Part shown: positions 19,850-30,358 of the stretch, one piece after another | Numbering within the stretch: position 1 is the stretch's first letter | Layout of the letters: each line of letters opens with the position of its first letter | Assembly: GCA_025617745.1 (NCBI GenBank) | Contig: CM046873.1 | Coordinates: 33,241,101-33,305,100 of the forward strand | DNA: 64,000 nt | Reading direction: 5' to 3' | Source: Heliocidaris erythrogramma | Lineage: Eukaryota; Echinodermata; Echinoidea; Camarodonta; Echinometridae | The notes under the pieces: model-generated | What the model saw: only the letters and a program-made list of their open reading frames with translations | What the model was told of the DNA's origin: nothing | Databases searched by the model: none | Made by a program: the position numbers and the translations under genes

Positions 19850-22284
19850 TTTTCTCCCATACTTTATGTTACAAGTAACGTACATTATTGTTTTGATCGG
19901 CGAAAACATTTTTAATTTGTTCACACCGTCCAGCATTTTCAACTTCAGATTTCGAGCTGCATTATAATCTGCTTTACCTGTAATTTGTTTTTACACAATT
20001 CATAATTTATCTCACGAAAGTCGGAGTCGGAGTAATTTTCGTTAATATTAAACCAACTTTTCAATTAACAAGACTAGTAACATCTATTTCATTCCCACTT
20101 GGGTATATACGCTTGAAATGCTGGTGACTTTTGTGATCTTCATTTGTTTGTGACGTTCTTCAGTGTGGCATACTCTACCTTCAAACTCACCTGTAATGCT
20201 TGTAGATTGCAAAATTGCAGAAGACAACTTTTTTTTATACCTGTATGACCCTGAAAATCAATTACATAATTCCATAACTTGTACTTTGTTTCTCCATTCC
20301 AAGGAGGCAACTTCTTGGGTTTTTCCCTAGACAATCACGATAATGTAATTTCCCCCTCTGTATTCAATATAAGTAAATACATATCCAGCTTTGGAATTTT
20401 GTTACGTGCATGTCAGGTCTTCACTCCACCGCTAAAATGTTTTTATGTATACCATTACTAAACATTACTAGGGATTATTATAACTTTAATCAATTTACCG
20501 TTCATATTAAACATGGTATGCTGTCTCATTATCAGGCCATTATATTCACTGTTGTATTAATTGATGCTAAAATGGAATATTACAAGAGTCGTCTGGTATT
20601 TATTATCTGTCAAGGCTAAGATAGAGGAAATTTCTTATTTACACCAGTCACTTATACCTGCATGCACACTGATAACAAAATAGTAAGTTTTTTATCTTCA
20701 TGTATATCCAAGCATAGTAAACTGCAAGGTTTTAGAATCAGAGGATTATCAACGATGTATTTTTATATACTCTGGAAGATGGTTGGTCGAGTTAGCCATT
20801 CTGTTGGTGAGTGTGTGTCCGGCTGATGATGTTGGTCGGGATCAACCAAATTAATTTTTAAATTTACCAAAATATTGGTGAAATCTTCCCAAAATTTTGT
20901 TCATGTTGACCGGTTTCGTTGGTCGTATATATGTTGGCGGCGCCGGAGTGGTTGTTTTGACCGATCATTTTTTAGAGTCTTTTAAATGTACCTTATATGA
21001 ATATTCATCTATCCATTCACAGGAAGATCCCAATAATCATCTTCATTATATTCTTAATCCTTAAACAAAATTTAACAGGAAAAGTCTAATTTTAGTATTT
21101 TATTTAGTTGCATTCATATTATAATGGGCTACGTTCTTGTATAATTATGTATGCATAATTTAACATATTCTAACCACACTGGTTTGGTTAGGGGAGTTTG
21201 TATTTTCTTCTCTTTTTGTAATTAATGTGGATATTAGTCTTGTTATGCTCCTTATAGTGCCAAGCCAGGAAATATTTTTTGTTCGTTTACAAAACAAGTA
21301 TATTGCATTTATTTAGCTGCATAACAGTCGAGGTGGACTTTCTTCTTTTTGAAAGGGTATAATCTTGAATAATATTTTTGTGTTCATCGTTATGCTGTCT
21401 TTTCACCCCTTGTGATTGGAGGGTCAATTCATATTGTTTTAGAGAAATATAAATAAAGGAATGAAGGAATGTATTTTTTTTTTTAAAGAGATGAAACATT
21501 TAAATTTTTGTTTGCAACTATGTATTGTCAAAACTTGTACAATCTTATATTTAACTAAAACCTGGTAATTATTCACTCCTGTAATCATTCACTCCTGTAC
21601 GCTTCATTACCTGCTTATTATCTCTTCGATTTATCATTAAAATATACAATACATGGCTTTCACAGGGGGAAAATAGTGAAATCGCCTTTTAATAAAATAT
21701 AATTAATAATTGTCTTTAGATGATTTTATTACGATAATTGATTAATTAAACTTAGTTCTTGAATCATTCGTATCCATAGATGCACCCTTTTTCCTGTTTT
21801 TCACTTGTAGTTTAAACTAAATAAAAAAAATGTAGAGCCTACATTCGGTACGGTACAGGCCTGGTAGACAACTGGTCGGAATTTAAATTAGGGAAAACAC
21901 ATCTCTTCTGAATATTTACATTATAACCTTTATTTCTGTTACCCGGGAAGCCTGCCCTGAATTGTTGATGTTGTAAAACCTAATTATTCAAATCCAAGTG
22001 TTGTCATGGAGTGGTTTTCTGGGTTTATTATGGGAGCTCACCCTTGTTTTCACATGTTTCTTTAAGAATGCACTGGCTTTTGTCGCCGTTGCTCTTGAAT
22101 TTGTATATATGTGTAAATGTTTACCAGTTAAATCTTTTGTTTGTAGTTCCTTTCTTGTTTGGTATGAACTTTACCGGTTTGTCTCTATTCTTTTCTTTTT
22201 CTCTCCAGGTCTCTGCCTCGCCCACGCCCACATTCACATGGACTAAGCGGGATGCGGTGTATTTCATTTCGTGTTTTTCCCGTA
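19850..22284. other. Unexplained 2.4 kb between ORF1 and ORF2 remnant
   Basis: No motif was recognised. AT-rich with several short open frames lacking family features. It includes a pyrimidine-rich segment ending CTCTCCAG at 22202-22209, resembling a 3' splice site, but no matching exon could be defined. It could be a deeper nested insertion or a long spacer. Confidence 0.4.
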
Positions 22285-24199
22285 AATTCCCTGATGGCTG
22301 AAAATGCACCATTTACAACTTTGAATGATGAGGAGCTTTATGATTTATTTAGACCAAACATTGGCACTCAAAATAGTAATTACAACTACACTTTTTTTGA
22401 TAATCTTGTATCGGATGAAATGAATATTCTAGCTTCTGACTTAAACGATAATAATACTGATACTTATCAAAGTTCTAAATACATTACTGTAAAACAATTT
22501 AAATCCCTTGAAAATTCAGACAAACATTTTTCAGTTATGCACATGAACATAAGGAGTTTAAGCTGTAACTTTGATAATTTACGCCTGTTAACAGATACAC
22601 CACTACACTCATCGTAAATACACCGCATACAAAAATACCCTTACCAAAATTTTACGAGGTGAAAAACGCAATTACTACACGACTCAATTAACACGTTTTA
22701 AATATGATATTAATAGGACATGGAAAACAATACACGATGCCATAAACAAGCACAAAGTAAAATCACACATAACAACAATCTTACATAATGATGTTGAAAT
22801 TCATGATCCATTTAGGATAGCCGATACTTTTAATCAATATTTTTCGGGAATTGGAAAAAATCTTGCTGAAAATATTCCGCCAACACAAAAGAAATTTACT
22901 GACTTTATTCACCATCAAAATCCCAATTCTCTGTTTTTAGTACCTGTACATAGAAATGAAGTAATTGATATAGTAAATAACTTAAAAAACAAAAAGAGCT
23001 CTGGTCACGACGGTATAGATAATAGTTTATTAAAAAATATTATTGAATATATTGTCGATCCATTAGTACACATATTCAACCTCTCTTTAAATAATGGTGT
23101 CGTGCCAGACAACATGACAATTTCAAAGATTATACCAATTTACAAAAAAGGAGATAAGAACAATGTATGCAACTATAGACCAATATCTTTATTACCTACA
23201 CTTTCAAAAGTTATGGAAAGAATTATCTACACAAGACTTTTAAATTTTTCCTCAAGGTAGTCTACTGGGCCCTCTTTTATTCATAATCTATATAAATGAT
23301 ATTCAAAATTCTTTTGATATTTTATCGTATATTCTCTTTGCAGATGATTCGAATGTGCTGTATTCGCATCCTAATCCTGACATTCTGATTAATGTTTTGA
23401 ACAATGAATTAGATAAATTGGTAAATTGGATAAGAGCTAATAAATTGTCAATTAATGTTCAAAAAACAAAATATATGCTTTTTAGCAATTCTATTGAAGA
23501 ATTACCATACAACATCAAATTAGACCATACTGACATTGAACTTGTTAATTCAACTAAATTCTTAGGCCTGATAATAGACAACAAATTATCATGGAAAATA
23601 CACATTGACTCTATATGTCGTACAATTTCGCGCAATATTGGTGTCATTAACAGGGTTAAGTTTTTATTGTCATCCTCTTCACTTAAAATGCTTTACTCAA
23701 CATTAATCTTACCATATTTAAACTACGGAATTATTGTTTGGGGGAATACACACGCAACTTACCTTGATAGGATATTACTTCTCCAGAAGAAGGCAATACG
23801 TGTCATTTTAATACATCCTGGCGATCTCATACAGATCACTTGTTCATTAGCAATAAAATTATGAAAATTAAAGATTTATATAGATACAGCCTAGGTCAAT
23901 TCATGTATCAATTAAATAACAATATGCTACCGTCAATTTTCAACACCTTATTTAACAAAAACAAAGATATTCACAAATACCCCACACGACGATCTGATGA
24001 ATTTCATCTACCTCTAACTCGAACTATCCTTTCTAAATCAATATTCACATTTGAAGGACCTAAGCTCTGGGGCATCCTCGATAATAATATCAAGGACTCC
24101 CCAAGCTTAAACTCTTTTAACTCTAAGCTAAGATTTTTCTTAGAGACAATTCTCAACTTTTATAGCTCCTCATCACTCAGCTACTTTTATTTCGGTTAG
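22285..24199 (+). pseudogene. Non-LTR retrotransposon ORF2 remnant with internal deletions
   Basis: The reading starts around MAENAPFTTLNDEELYDLF and reaches FSVMHMNIRSLSCNFDNL, the first endonuclease block (N-IRSL). The rest of the endonuclease is missing: after LLTDT the frame shifts near 22605 to a linker (YTAYKNTLTKILRGEKRNYY) and the RT start FNQYFSGIGKNLAE. Next come LKNKKSSGHDGIDNSLLKNI, SKIIPIYKKGDKNN and NYRPISLLPTLSKVMERI. A second deletion then joins LLNFSS to STGPLLFIIYINDIQN, removing the first catalytic Asp block. The YILFADDSNVLY motif, KFLGLIIDNKLSWKIHI thumb and LPYLNYGIIVWGN follow. Stops occur at 23260 and 23862. It is inactive. Confidence 0.85.
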
Positions 24200-24562
24200 T
24201 ATTATGTTGACGCCATTTTGAAAGTTGTATTTTTTCTCTAAATATTGCATTCTGTATTCCTGCTGATCCGTGGGTTTGTTGACGTGCCGGTGCTAGATTC
24301 TGGAAACCTTTATCTTCTTTCCCTTTTCTCTCTTTTTTAAGTGTTATTTAATATGCTATTTAAAGAATGATTTTTTTAAGGAGGCTGCACCCTACAAGCT
24401 TTGCTTTTTAGCAGTCTCCTCCATTACCAACCTATTACATAACTATTTTCTATAAGTTGTACGTAATATTTTCGATGGTGTTTATACTTATTGTGTATAT
24501 TGATGTACAACACTAAACGACGTATTGTATTTGGTTGGAAATGGAAATAAATGAAATAAAAT
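24200..24562 (+). other. 3' untranslated region and tail of the inserted retrotransposon
   Basis: This is non-coding sequence after the ORF2 stop, ending in GGAAATAAATGAAATAAAAT. Host RT coding resumes immediately afterwards. It contains a palindromic word AGGAGGCTGC..AGCAGTCTCCT (24380-24421) that could fold as a 3' stem-loop. Confidence 0.55.
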
Positions 24563-26396
24563 GAAATACAAGGAAGGATGTTTGCGTGAATACCTAACAG
24601 AACGTACTTTTCAAGTAAGAATCTTAGATACAGAATCAAGCACATACAAAATGCATAACGGTTTACTTCAAGGTAGTGTTTTGAGCCCCCTCCTCTATAA
24701 TGTGATGATGAGGGACATTCCAACAGACCCAGACGGAACAATATCTATGTATGCAGACGACTGTGCAATATGGACGTCTAGTAAACATGTTGATATAATT
24801 GGATTGAAAATCCAATCTTATTTGGATAGATTATCCTCTTGGTTCAAAGAATGAGGTTTTAAACTCTCAAATGAGAAAACTGTACCTGTATTATTCACGA
24901 AAAGTTCAAACATTCCTCAACCAGTATTGAACTTGGAAGGGAATATTCTAACATATAAACCGTCTCACCGTTTTTTAGGAATTTGATTTGATAGCAAATT
25001 GACCTGGCACTCTCATATAGAAAATGTAGCTACAAGATGTAAACGAAAAATAAACATATCATAGGCGTAGGAAGATAAATTGAAGTGGGGGGGGGGGGTG
25101 GGGGGGCTGAGGAGGTGAATACCGGGGCGTTATGTTAATAAATGGTGCGTTTTCCTGCAATCTAGAGTTAAAATTAAGCAAATTTTACAGTCTCCATGGG
25201 TGCACAATCGAGTTTGAGTGGGGGGGGGGGGGGGGGGGCTGGCTGAAAGTGGCTTCCGCCCCCCTACCCCCCCCCCGTTTCCTACGCCTATGCATATTAC
25301 GTAGTTTGACAGGAACAAAATGGGGAAGCTCATCAAAATCCCTTCTAATTGTTTGGCGAGCACTTAACAGATCTCTTCTGGACTACGGGTGCCAAGCATA
25401 TTATGATAGTGCAGCTGAAACTACCAAAAAGATCTTAGATTCTGTGCAATATCAAACTCTTAGGATATGTGCGGGGTGTCTCCCGTTAACCTCTTTGAGT
25501 TCTTTACAGGTTGAAATGGGGGGAACTACCTCTAGACCTAAGAAGAAAATTATTATCTAGCAAGTACAGACAAGGTATTGAGAGAAATTTTAATCACCCA
25601 CTGGTAAGTCATATAGAACCATGCTGGCAATTTGAATACCTAAAAGGCAAATGTGTTTATAAACCTTTTGGATACAGGTTACAGTGTAAGATGGGAAAGA
25701 AATTATCGAAAAACTTAGTCCTTCTGTTCCCCCCCCCCCCCCATGGTTATTCTGTCCACCAATCATATCTACTGAATTAAACTTACAATTAAAGAAAACA
25801 GACCACCCCATGCAATTACAACAACAGAGCCTTGAATTAATACACACCAAATGGATAACTCAATTGCACATATATACACTGACGGATCCAAATCACCTGA
25901 TAAAGGAGTAAGTTCATCTGCCTTTTATGTACCATACTTTTCAATAAATCGAGGGAAAAGATTAACTAATTTCACTTCGTCTTACAGGGCTGAATTGATT
26001 GCTATTCTTCTAGCCCTCGAATGGGTAGAACATATGGACATTTACACGGGTGTGGTTATATTTAGTGATTCACTTAGTGCTCTTTTATCCATACAAAACC
26101 GAAACAATGAACCAATTATTAATGAAATTCTAACGATTACTACGAGGATTAAGTACAAAGGAATAGACATATATTTGGAATGGATCCCAGGACACTGCTG
26201 AATCACGGGCAATGAAATAGTAGACTCGTGTGCAAAAACTGCTCTATCCCAAAATATTGAAATATATAACAAAATAACACTTTCAGAAATAAAACAACTT
26301 ATAGTTCAGAGTTCCAAAGTACTCTGGCAAGAAAGATGGAATCAATCAAATTCCAGTTTAAAAGAGCTGCAGTCATCAATTACATCCACTTACACT
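24563..26396 (+). pseudogene. I-type ORF2 continued: RT palm/thumb and RNase H
   Basis: The reading resumes at GCLREYLTERTFQVRI. It continues with LLQGSVLSPLLYNVMM and ISMYADDCAIWTS, where YADD is the RT active site. FKLSNEKT and HRFLGI (thumb) follow, with stops at 24853 and 24985. After a nested element, LIVWRALNRSLLDYGC and LRICAGCLPLT follow. A poly-C tract and frame change lie near 25510-25740. The RNase H domain is at 25851-26201 with IYTDGSKSPDKG (first Asp), YRAELIAILLALEW (Glu), VIFSDSLSALLSI (Asp) and EWIPGHC (His), followed by GNEIVDSCAKTA (Asp) across a stop at 26201. RNase H after the RT places the element in the I group of non-LTR elements. Confidence 0.85.
25060..25292. mobile_element. 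Poly-G/poly-C element, 5-bp duplication CATAT
   Basis: Termini are CATAGGCGTAGGAAGAT and, inverted, CATAGGCGTAGGAAACG. Long G and C runs lie inside. CATAT is present at 25055-25059 and 25293-25297. Excision with one CATAT restores the reading CKRKINI-LRSLTGTKWG. Confidence 0.88.
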
Positions 26397-26614
26397 CAGG
26401 GGCGGATACAGGATTTCCAGAAAGGGCGGGGGGCGCGCATTTCAGAAAGGGGGTGCACACTGAGGAACCCTCCGTTTGACGAAGCCAACGGCCATCTAGG
26501 GGTCCGGGGGCATACTTTGTCAGACAAAACAAGTGTCAGGCGCGGATCCAGAGGGGGGGGGGGGTGGGGCGCACGCCCCTTGCGCCCCCCCCCCCCCCTC
26601 TGGATCCGCGCCTG
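26397..26614. mobile_element. Poly-G/poly-C element with internal foldback, 5-bp duplication ACACT
   Basis: The left end is CAGGGGCGGATACAGGATTT and the right end, inverted, is CAGGCGCGGATCCAGAGG. ACACT flanks both sides (26392-26396 and 26615-26619). The right half is itself a hairpin: AAGTGTCAGGCGCGGATCC at 26527 pairs with its complement at 26601-26620, around a G run and a C run. Confidence 0.75.
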
Positions 26615-26639
26615 ACACTTGTAACCTAGGTAGACAACA

Positions 26640-27409
26640 TGGTAAGATTGAATCTTGGATTTTGGTTCAGAATTATGAAAGGTGAGGAGGACAGATACAC
26701 TTTCTTGATTCATAGCTTGATTTTAATATGCACAAAGATCCAATTACCCAGTTCACATCAGAATGGTTGAGTTGTATTGAAGATATACTACAAAAAGTCG
26801 GTTATGGAAATATATTTTTATCACAAGGACAGGGAGTTGGAACCGATTGGTTTCTAAAGGCCTTGAAATTGCGCTTAAAGGATATGTCAGAACAAGATTG
26901 GCATGCAGCAACATGGTCAAATCATATTTGTTCAAATTATAAGATGATTAAAAAAGCATTGGCTTTTGAGAAGTATCTGTTTATTTTAAGTGATAATGAT
27001 GCAATTACATTGTGCAAATTTAGATGCAGGTCCCATAGGTTACCCGTTAATAATAATAGATTTTCTCGAGAATCAGTGAATAATGATTTATGTACATTGT
27101 TCGCTGAAAGAAGTCGGAGATGAGTTCCATTATTTATTTGTGTGCTCTTTCTTTAGTAAAGAGAGACAGATGTACATACCAGAAGAATACTTGAGACCGT
27201 GTTCTTACCAAATGTGTAGATTGTTTAGTGTAGTTAAAAGATGCCACTTAAAAAGAATTGTTAGATTCATTAGGATAGTAATGCTGTTCTTCTCTAAATC
27301 ATTTATTGATGAAAAACTTCTGGACAATAATACAGTTGCATGTACCAGAGCGAATGTAACAACTAGAAGTGGCAAGGTGGTAAAACAACCAGTGCGCTTG
27401 ACATTGTAA
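26640..27409 (+). pseudogene. C-terminal part of a retrotransposon polyprotein (clade unassigned)
   Basis: The reading around 26728 gives MHKDPITQFTSEWLSCIEDI and later CKFRCRSHRLPVNNNRFS. A frame change near 27105 continues as KEVGDEFHYLFVCSFFSKER and RHLKRIVRFIRIVMLFF-like sequence, to a stop at 27407-27409. The pair of cysteines, R-LP, C-x2-C-like gap and GDEFHYLFVC-FF-ER form the zinc-binding-like C-terminus seen at the end of many invertebrate non-LTR elements. It follows the RNase H of the I-type element, but whether it belongs to it or to another element could not be decided. Confidence 0.55.
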
Positions 27410-27537
27410 TCATTCTATAAAAACTTGTCAGTTTGTTAGTTAATTTGTTTTAAATTAACCTTTTGAAACATGCACATTCACAATGCATACATTTCAATTG
27501 TACTCATTTTTATTGTATTTTTTTTGCAAATAAATTA

Positions 27538-27705
27538 TGTTTATTTGTATAATCATATAGGCCTATTCATTATTGTAAATATGTTCATTTGTATAATCAT
27601 ATTCATTTTTGTAAAGATGTTCATGTGTACAGTGTATAATCATATTCATTATTGTAAATATGTTCGTTTGTATAATCATATTCATTATTGTAAATGTGTT
27701 CTTGT
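27538..27705 (+). repeat. AT-rich minisatellite, about 4 units of ~40-45 bp
   Basis: The phrase TTTGTATAATCATATTCATT followed by ATTGTAAATATGTTC recurs four times with small changes (one with GTGTACAGTG added). It starts just after the retrotransposon C-terminal stop. Confidence 0.7.
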
Positions 27706-27871
27706 TGAGACTCTCATACTCCCGATTGGGGGTCGATAGAGTTTAATCAAATCGGGTATTATAGCTAACATGCCCAGTAATCCTCAAATTGGCAAGAATC
27801 CTACCTAGGATATCAAAAAACAGCAGAACGGCGGAATAGATAGGATTTGTATGGAGCGGGGGTATATAGTG

Positions 27872-27989
27872 CAGCAAGGTCTTGTGGTAAAGGCGTCTGG
27901 TCCGAGTGTCAGAGTATTCTCTTTCTACACTGCACTCGCGTTTAAGGTCCTGGGTTCGAATCCCGCTCTTTCTTGCTGATAATTTTTTT
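27872..27989 (+). tRNA. tRNA-like sequence with pol III boxes (pseudo-tRNA or SINE head)
   Basis: Ends CAGCAAG (27872-27878) and CTTGCTG (27972-27978) are complementary over 7 bases like an acceptor stem. An A-box-like TGGTAAAGGCGTCTGG and a consensus B box GGTTCGAATCC (27953-27963) are present. A run of seven T follows at about 27983-27989, which would stop RNA polymerase III. The length (~107) is too long for a normal tRNA, and six bases separate the T arm from the acceptor strand. The anticodon stem TCTGG/TCAGA would have an 8-base loop. A degenerate leucine/serine-type tRNA or SINE head fits best. Confidence 0.45.
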
Positions 27990-28616
27990 CAGTTATGAAT
28001 CGATAACGATAGCGTTTATTCCGTTATAAATTGAATTTCAAAAATGAAAACCAAGAAACTTGACTAATTATTCACTTGCTCAGGCGGATTTAATGGCGGC
28101 TGGGCATAATAACGACTTTGGCCATAAAATCTAATCTAATCTAATCTATGAAAGGGCTAGGCAAGCGGTAGTTGGAACTGAGCTGAAGCATGTGGTGTTT
28201 TGTTATTTTCTTACTAAGTTTTAAATACAGAGGTATATAAAATATTAAAAGTTTACTTGATTCTAAATGTAAATTAAAAGAGAGAAGGAGTCAGAAATTA
28301 CTGAATTTGAATAGGGCGGTTTACTTAGTATATGCACAGACTTTAATTTTGCACACGGCCGCAACCTCGGGCAACGGAACTGTCGACGTCGACTGCTGGG
28401 GGCTGCTCTATTAGTCCCATCTATAGATGTACGTGTAGAGTACCGATAGAGTGCGTCGCATCAAAGATTATCTCATCAATACTTGAAAGAAAATCAATTC
28501 TACATTACATCACGCCACCCTAGATCTAAATCAAGGTTAAATTTCACATGAGAGAGTATACACAAAAGAGGATTTTTCTCCACAGTTTCCGCAAAATGGA
28601 GGAAACATGCTGTTAG
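27990..28616. other. No gene recognised; dispersed repeat fragment and (CTAAT)n
   Basis: GGCGGATTTAATGGCGGCTG (28083-28102) and surroundings resemble 9472-9495. A short CTAAT repeat lies at 28127-28148. No exon of the downstream receptor was found here. Confidence 0.4.
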
Positions 28617-28750
28617 CATGGGCGTCAATCCTCACAGGAATTCTATTCAAGTGGGGGGGGGGGGGGGGGGGACACCCTAATGTTGCATCCAGGTGTGTCC
28701 CCCCCCCCCCCTCCCACTTGAATAGAATTCCTGTGAGGATTGACGCCATG
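28617..28750. mobile_element. hAT-like MITE, ~40-bp inverted ends, exact 8-bp duplication
   Basis: The left arm starts CATGGGCGTCAATCCTCACA and the right arm is its complement over about 40 bases. A G run and a C run surround a short centre CACCCTAATGTTGCATCC. GCTGTTAG flanks both sides exactly (28609-28616 and 28751-28758). It could fold into a ~130-nt hairpin. It sits 88 bases before the assembly gap. Confidence 0.85.
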
Positions 28751-28838
28751 GCTGTTAGTGTTACGGAACGTGCAACAGCGATTCACGATATTTGGGAAAA
28801 GGCCCGGAAATGCTCGGGGTGTTTTTCATCCCTTTCCC

Positions 28839-29338
28839 NNNNNNNNNNNNNNNNNNNNNNNNNNNNNNNNNNNNNNNNNNNNNNNNNNNNNNNNNNNNNN
28901 NNNNNNNNNNNNNNNNNNNNNNNNNNNNNNNNNNNNNNNNNNNNNNNNNNNNNNNNNNNNNNNNNNNNNNNNNNNNNNNNNNNNNNNNNNNNNNNNNNNN
29001 NNNNNNNNNNNNNNNNNNNNNNNNNNNNNNNNNNNNNNNNNNNNNNNNNNNNNNNNNNNNNNNNNNNNNNNNNNNNNNNNNNNNNNNNNNNNNNNNNNNN
29101 NNNNNNNNNNNNNNNNNNNNNNNNNNNNNNNNNNNNNNNNNNNNNNNNNNNNNNNNNNNNNNNNNNNNNNNNNNNNNNNNNNNNNNNNNNNNNNNNNNNN
29201 NNNNNNNNNNNNNNNNNNNNNNNNNNNNNNNNNNNNNNNNNNNNNNNNNNNNNNNNNNNNNNNNNNNNNNNNNNNNNNNNNNNNNNNNNNNNNNNNNNNN
29301 NNNNNNNNNNNNNNNNNNNNNNNNNNNNNNNNNNNNNN
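28839..29338. other. Assembly gap, 500 N
   Basis: Exactly 500 undetermined bases, a conventional placeholder length, so the true size is unknown. The missing 5' exons of the receptor gene could lie here or further upstream. Confidence 0.99.
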
Positions 29339-30286
29339 ATTCAAGCCCCAATAGCTTAAAAACAGAGTGAAATGGCTAAAATGTACCATAATGGTAAGAT
29401 AGTTGAAGATGTCTTCTTTAAATTGATGCTCACCAAAATACGATGATAGGTGACTGAACACTGGCCAATGTTCAAAACGCATGTCAAAATCGCCTTTTCC
29501 CAAGTTTGGGCTGAATGTTGTTCAGGAGTTATTTTCATTATTTGTGAGTGCATTAAAAAAGAGACATTCAACCAACCTTGTGCTGACCGTCCATTTCATT
29601 CAAAACTTGGACAGAGGCAATTTGACAAGAGTCCGGAAAAATGTTACAGTTCAGCTGTCCATGGTCGGATATTATTGATCAAGGTGTCAAATTAAAGGAA
29701 ACATCATCGGCTACAACAGGAGTATCGTTTATATCTACTGATTCCAAAGATATCTAGCGTTGAATCTGTGTTTCCTTGTTATTGATTCAAACTGTATATC
29801 GACATAAAATCTATTAAACCAAGCCTAGAGGTATTCCAAATTATATCAACATATTTCCTTATCTTAATAATTTTCTATGTAATATTATTTTGCTTTCTAT
29901 CATTTGCATCTTTTGCATTCAAATTTTATTTCTTATCTAATATGACACTTTAAAATAAGACAGACGCGTCTAATTTTTCAAGATATCCATCCTCACAAGT
30001 GGAAATATTATAAAAGAAACCAGTAACAGTTAATAAAAAGAAATCACTCAAGCTGGTAAAAGACTAATATATATATATATATATGTGTTTGTGTTTGTGT
30101 GTATATGTATTTATATATATATGATTTTTATATATAGCAAAAGTTGAATTTCGTTCAAATGTTTACAGTTTTGTAATCGGTATAACAGGAAAAAATGTAA
30201 GACCTACTTCGCATCAATAAAAAATGGGAATTCAGTCGAATTCAGTTTGATTTGATTTTCCTTTAAAACTTTATTTTGTTTACCAG
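29339..30286. other. Intron or 5' region of the receptor gene; no exon recognised
   Basis: AT-rich, with (TA)n and (GT)n microsatellite sequence at 30067-30122. No leucine-rich-repeat exon, signal peptide or promoter could be identified. It ends with the pyrimidine-rich acceptor of the first visible exon (TTTTGTTTACCAG). Confidence 0.5.
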
Positions 30287-30358
30287 GGACCTAAGCGGTA
30301 ATCAAATCAGTGCCATTTCGCAAAGTGCATTTGACAATCTGACAAGCCTGGTATATTT
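30287..30358 (+). CDS. LRR exon 1 (visible), 72 bp
   Basis: Acceptor TTTACCAG, donor GTAAGT. The reading DLSGNQISAI followed by AFDNLTSLVY plus a split leucine codon (TT/G) matches the LxLxxNxIxxI..AFxxLxxL repeat. It is preceded by upstream sequence not recovered. Confidence 0.9.

Larger units (their letters stand above)
18716..24562 (+). mobile_element. Second non-LTR retrotransposon inserted in the I-type element
   Basis: The host RT stops at LLFKLFHCGM (about 18715) and resumes at GCLREYLTERTFQVRI (about 24580). The insert therefore spans about 5.8 kb. It contains an ORF1 (18841-19849), a remnant ORF2 (22285-24199), a 3' untranslated region and an AT-rich tail ATGGAAATAAATGAAATAAA typical of CR1/L2-type simple-repeat tails. 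Just after the left edge TTATGGCCTCC recurs three times. Exact ends and target duplication are not resolved. The 19.9-22.3 kb part is not explained. Confidence 0.75.

Noticed and set aside
19840-19852. GGTAATT after ORF1 as a splice donor pairing with CTCTCCAG at 22209
   Set aside because: The TAA is simply the in-frame stop of ORF1 after the slip is accounted for, and no coherent downstream exon joins.
28607-29503. Open frames running through the gap
   Set aside because: They are made of undetermined bases and carry no information.
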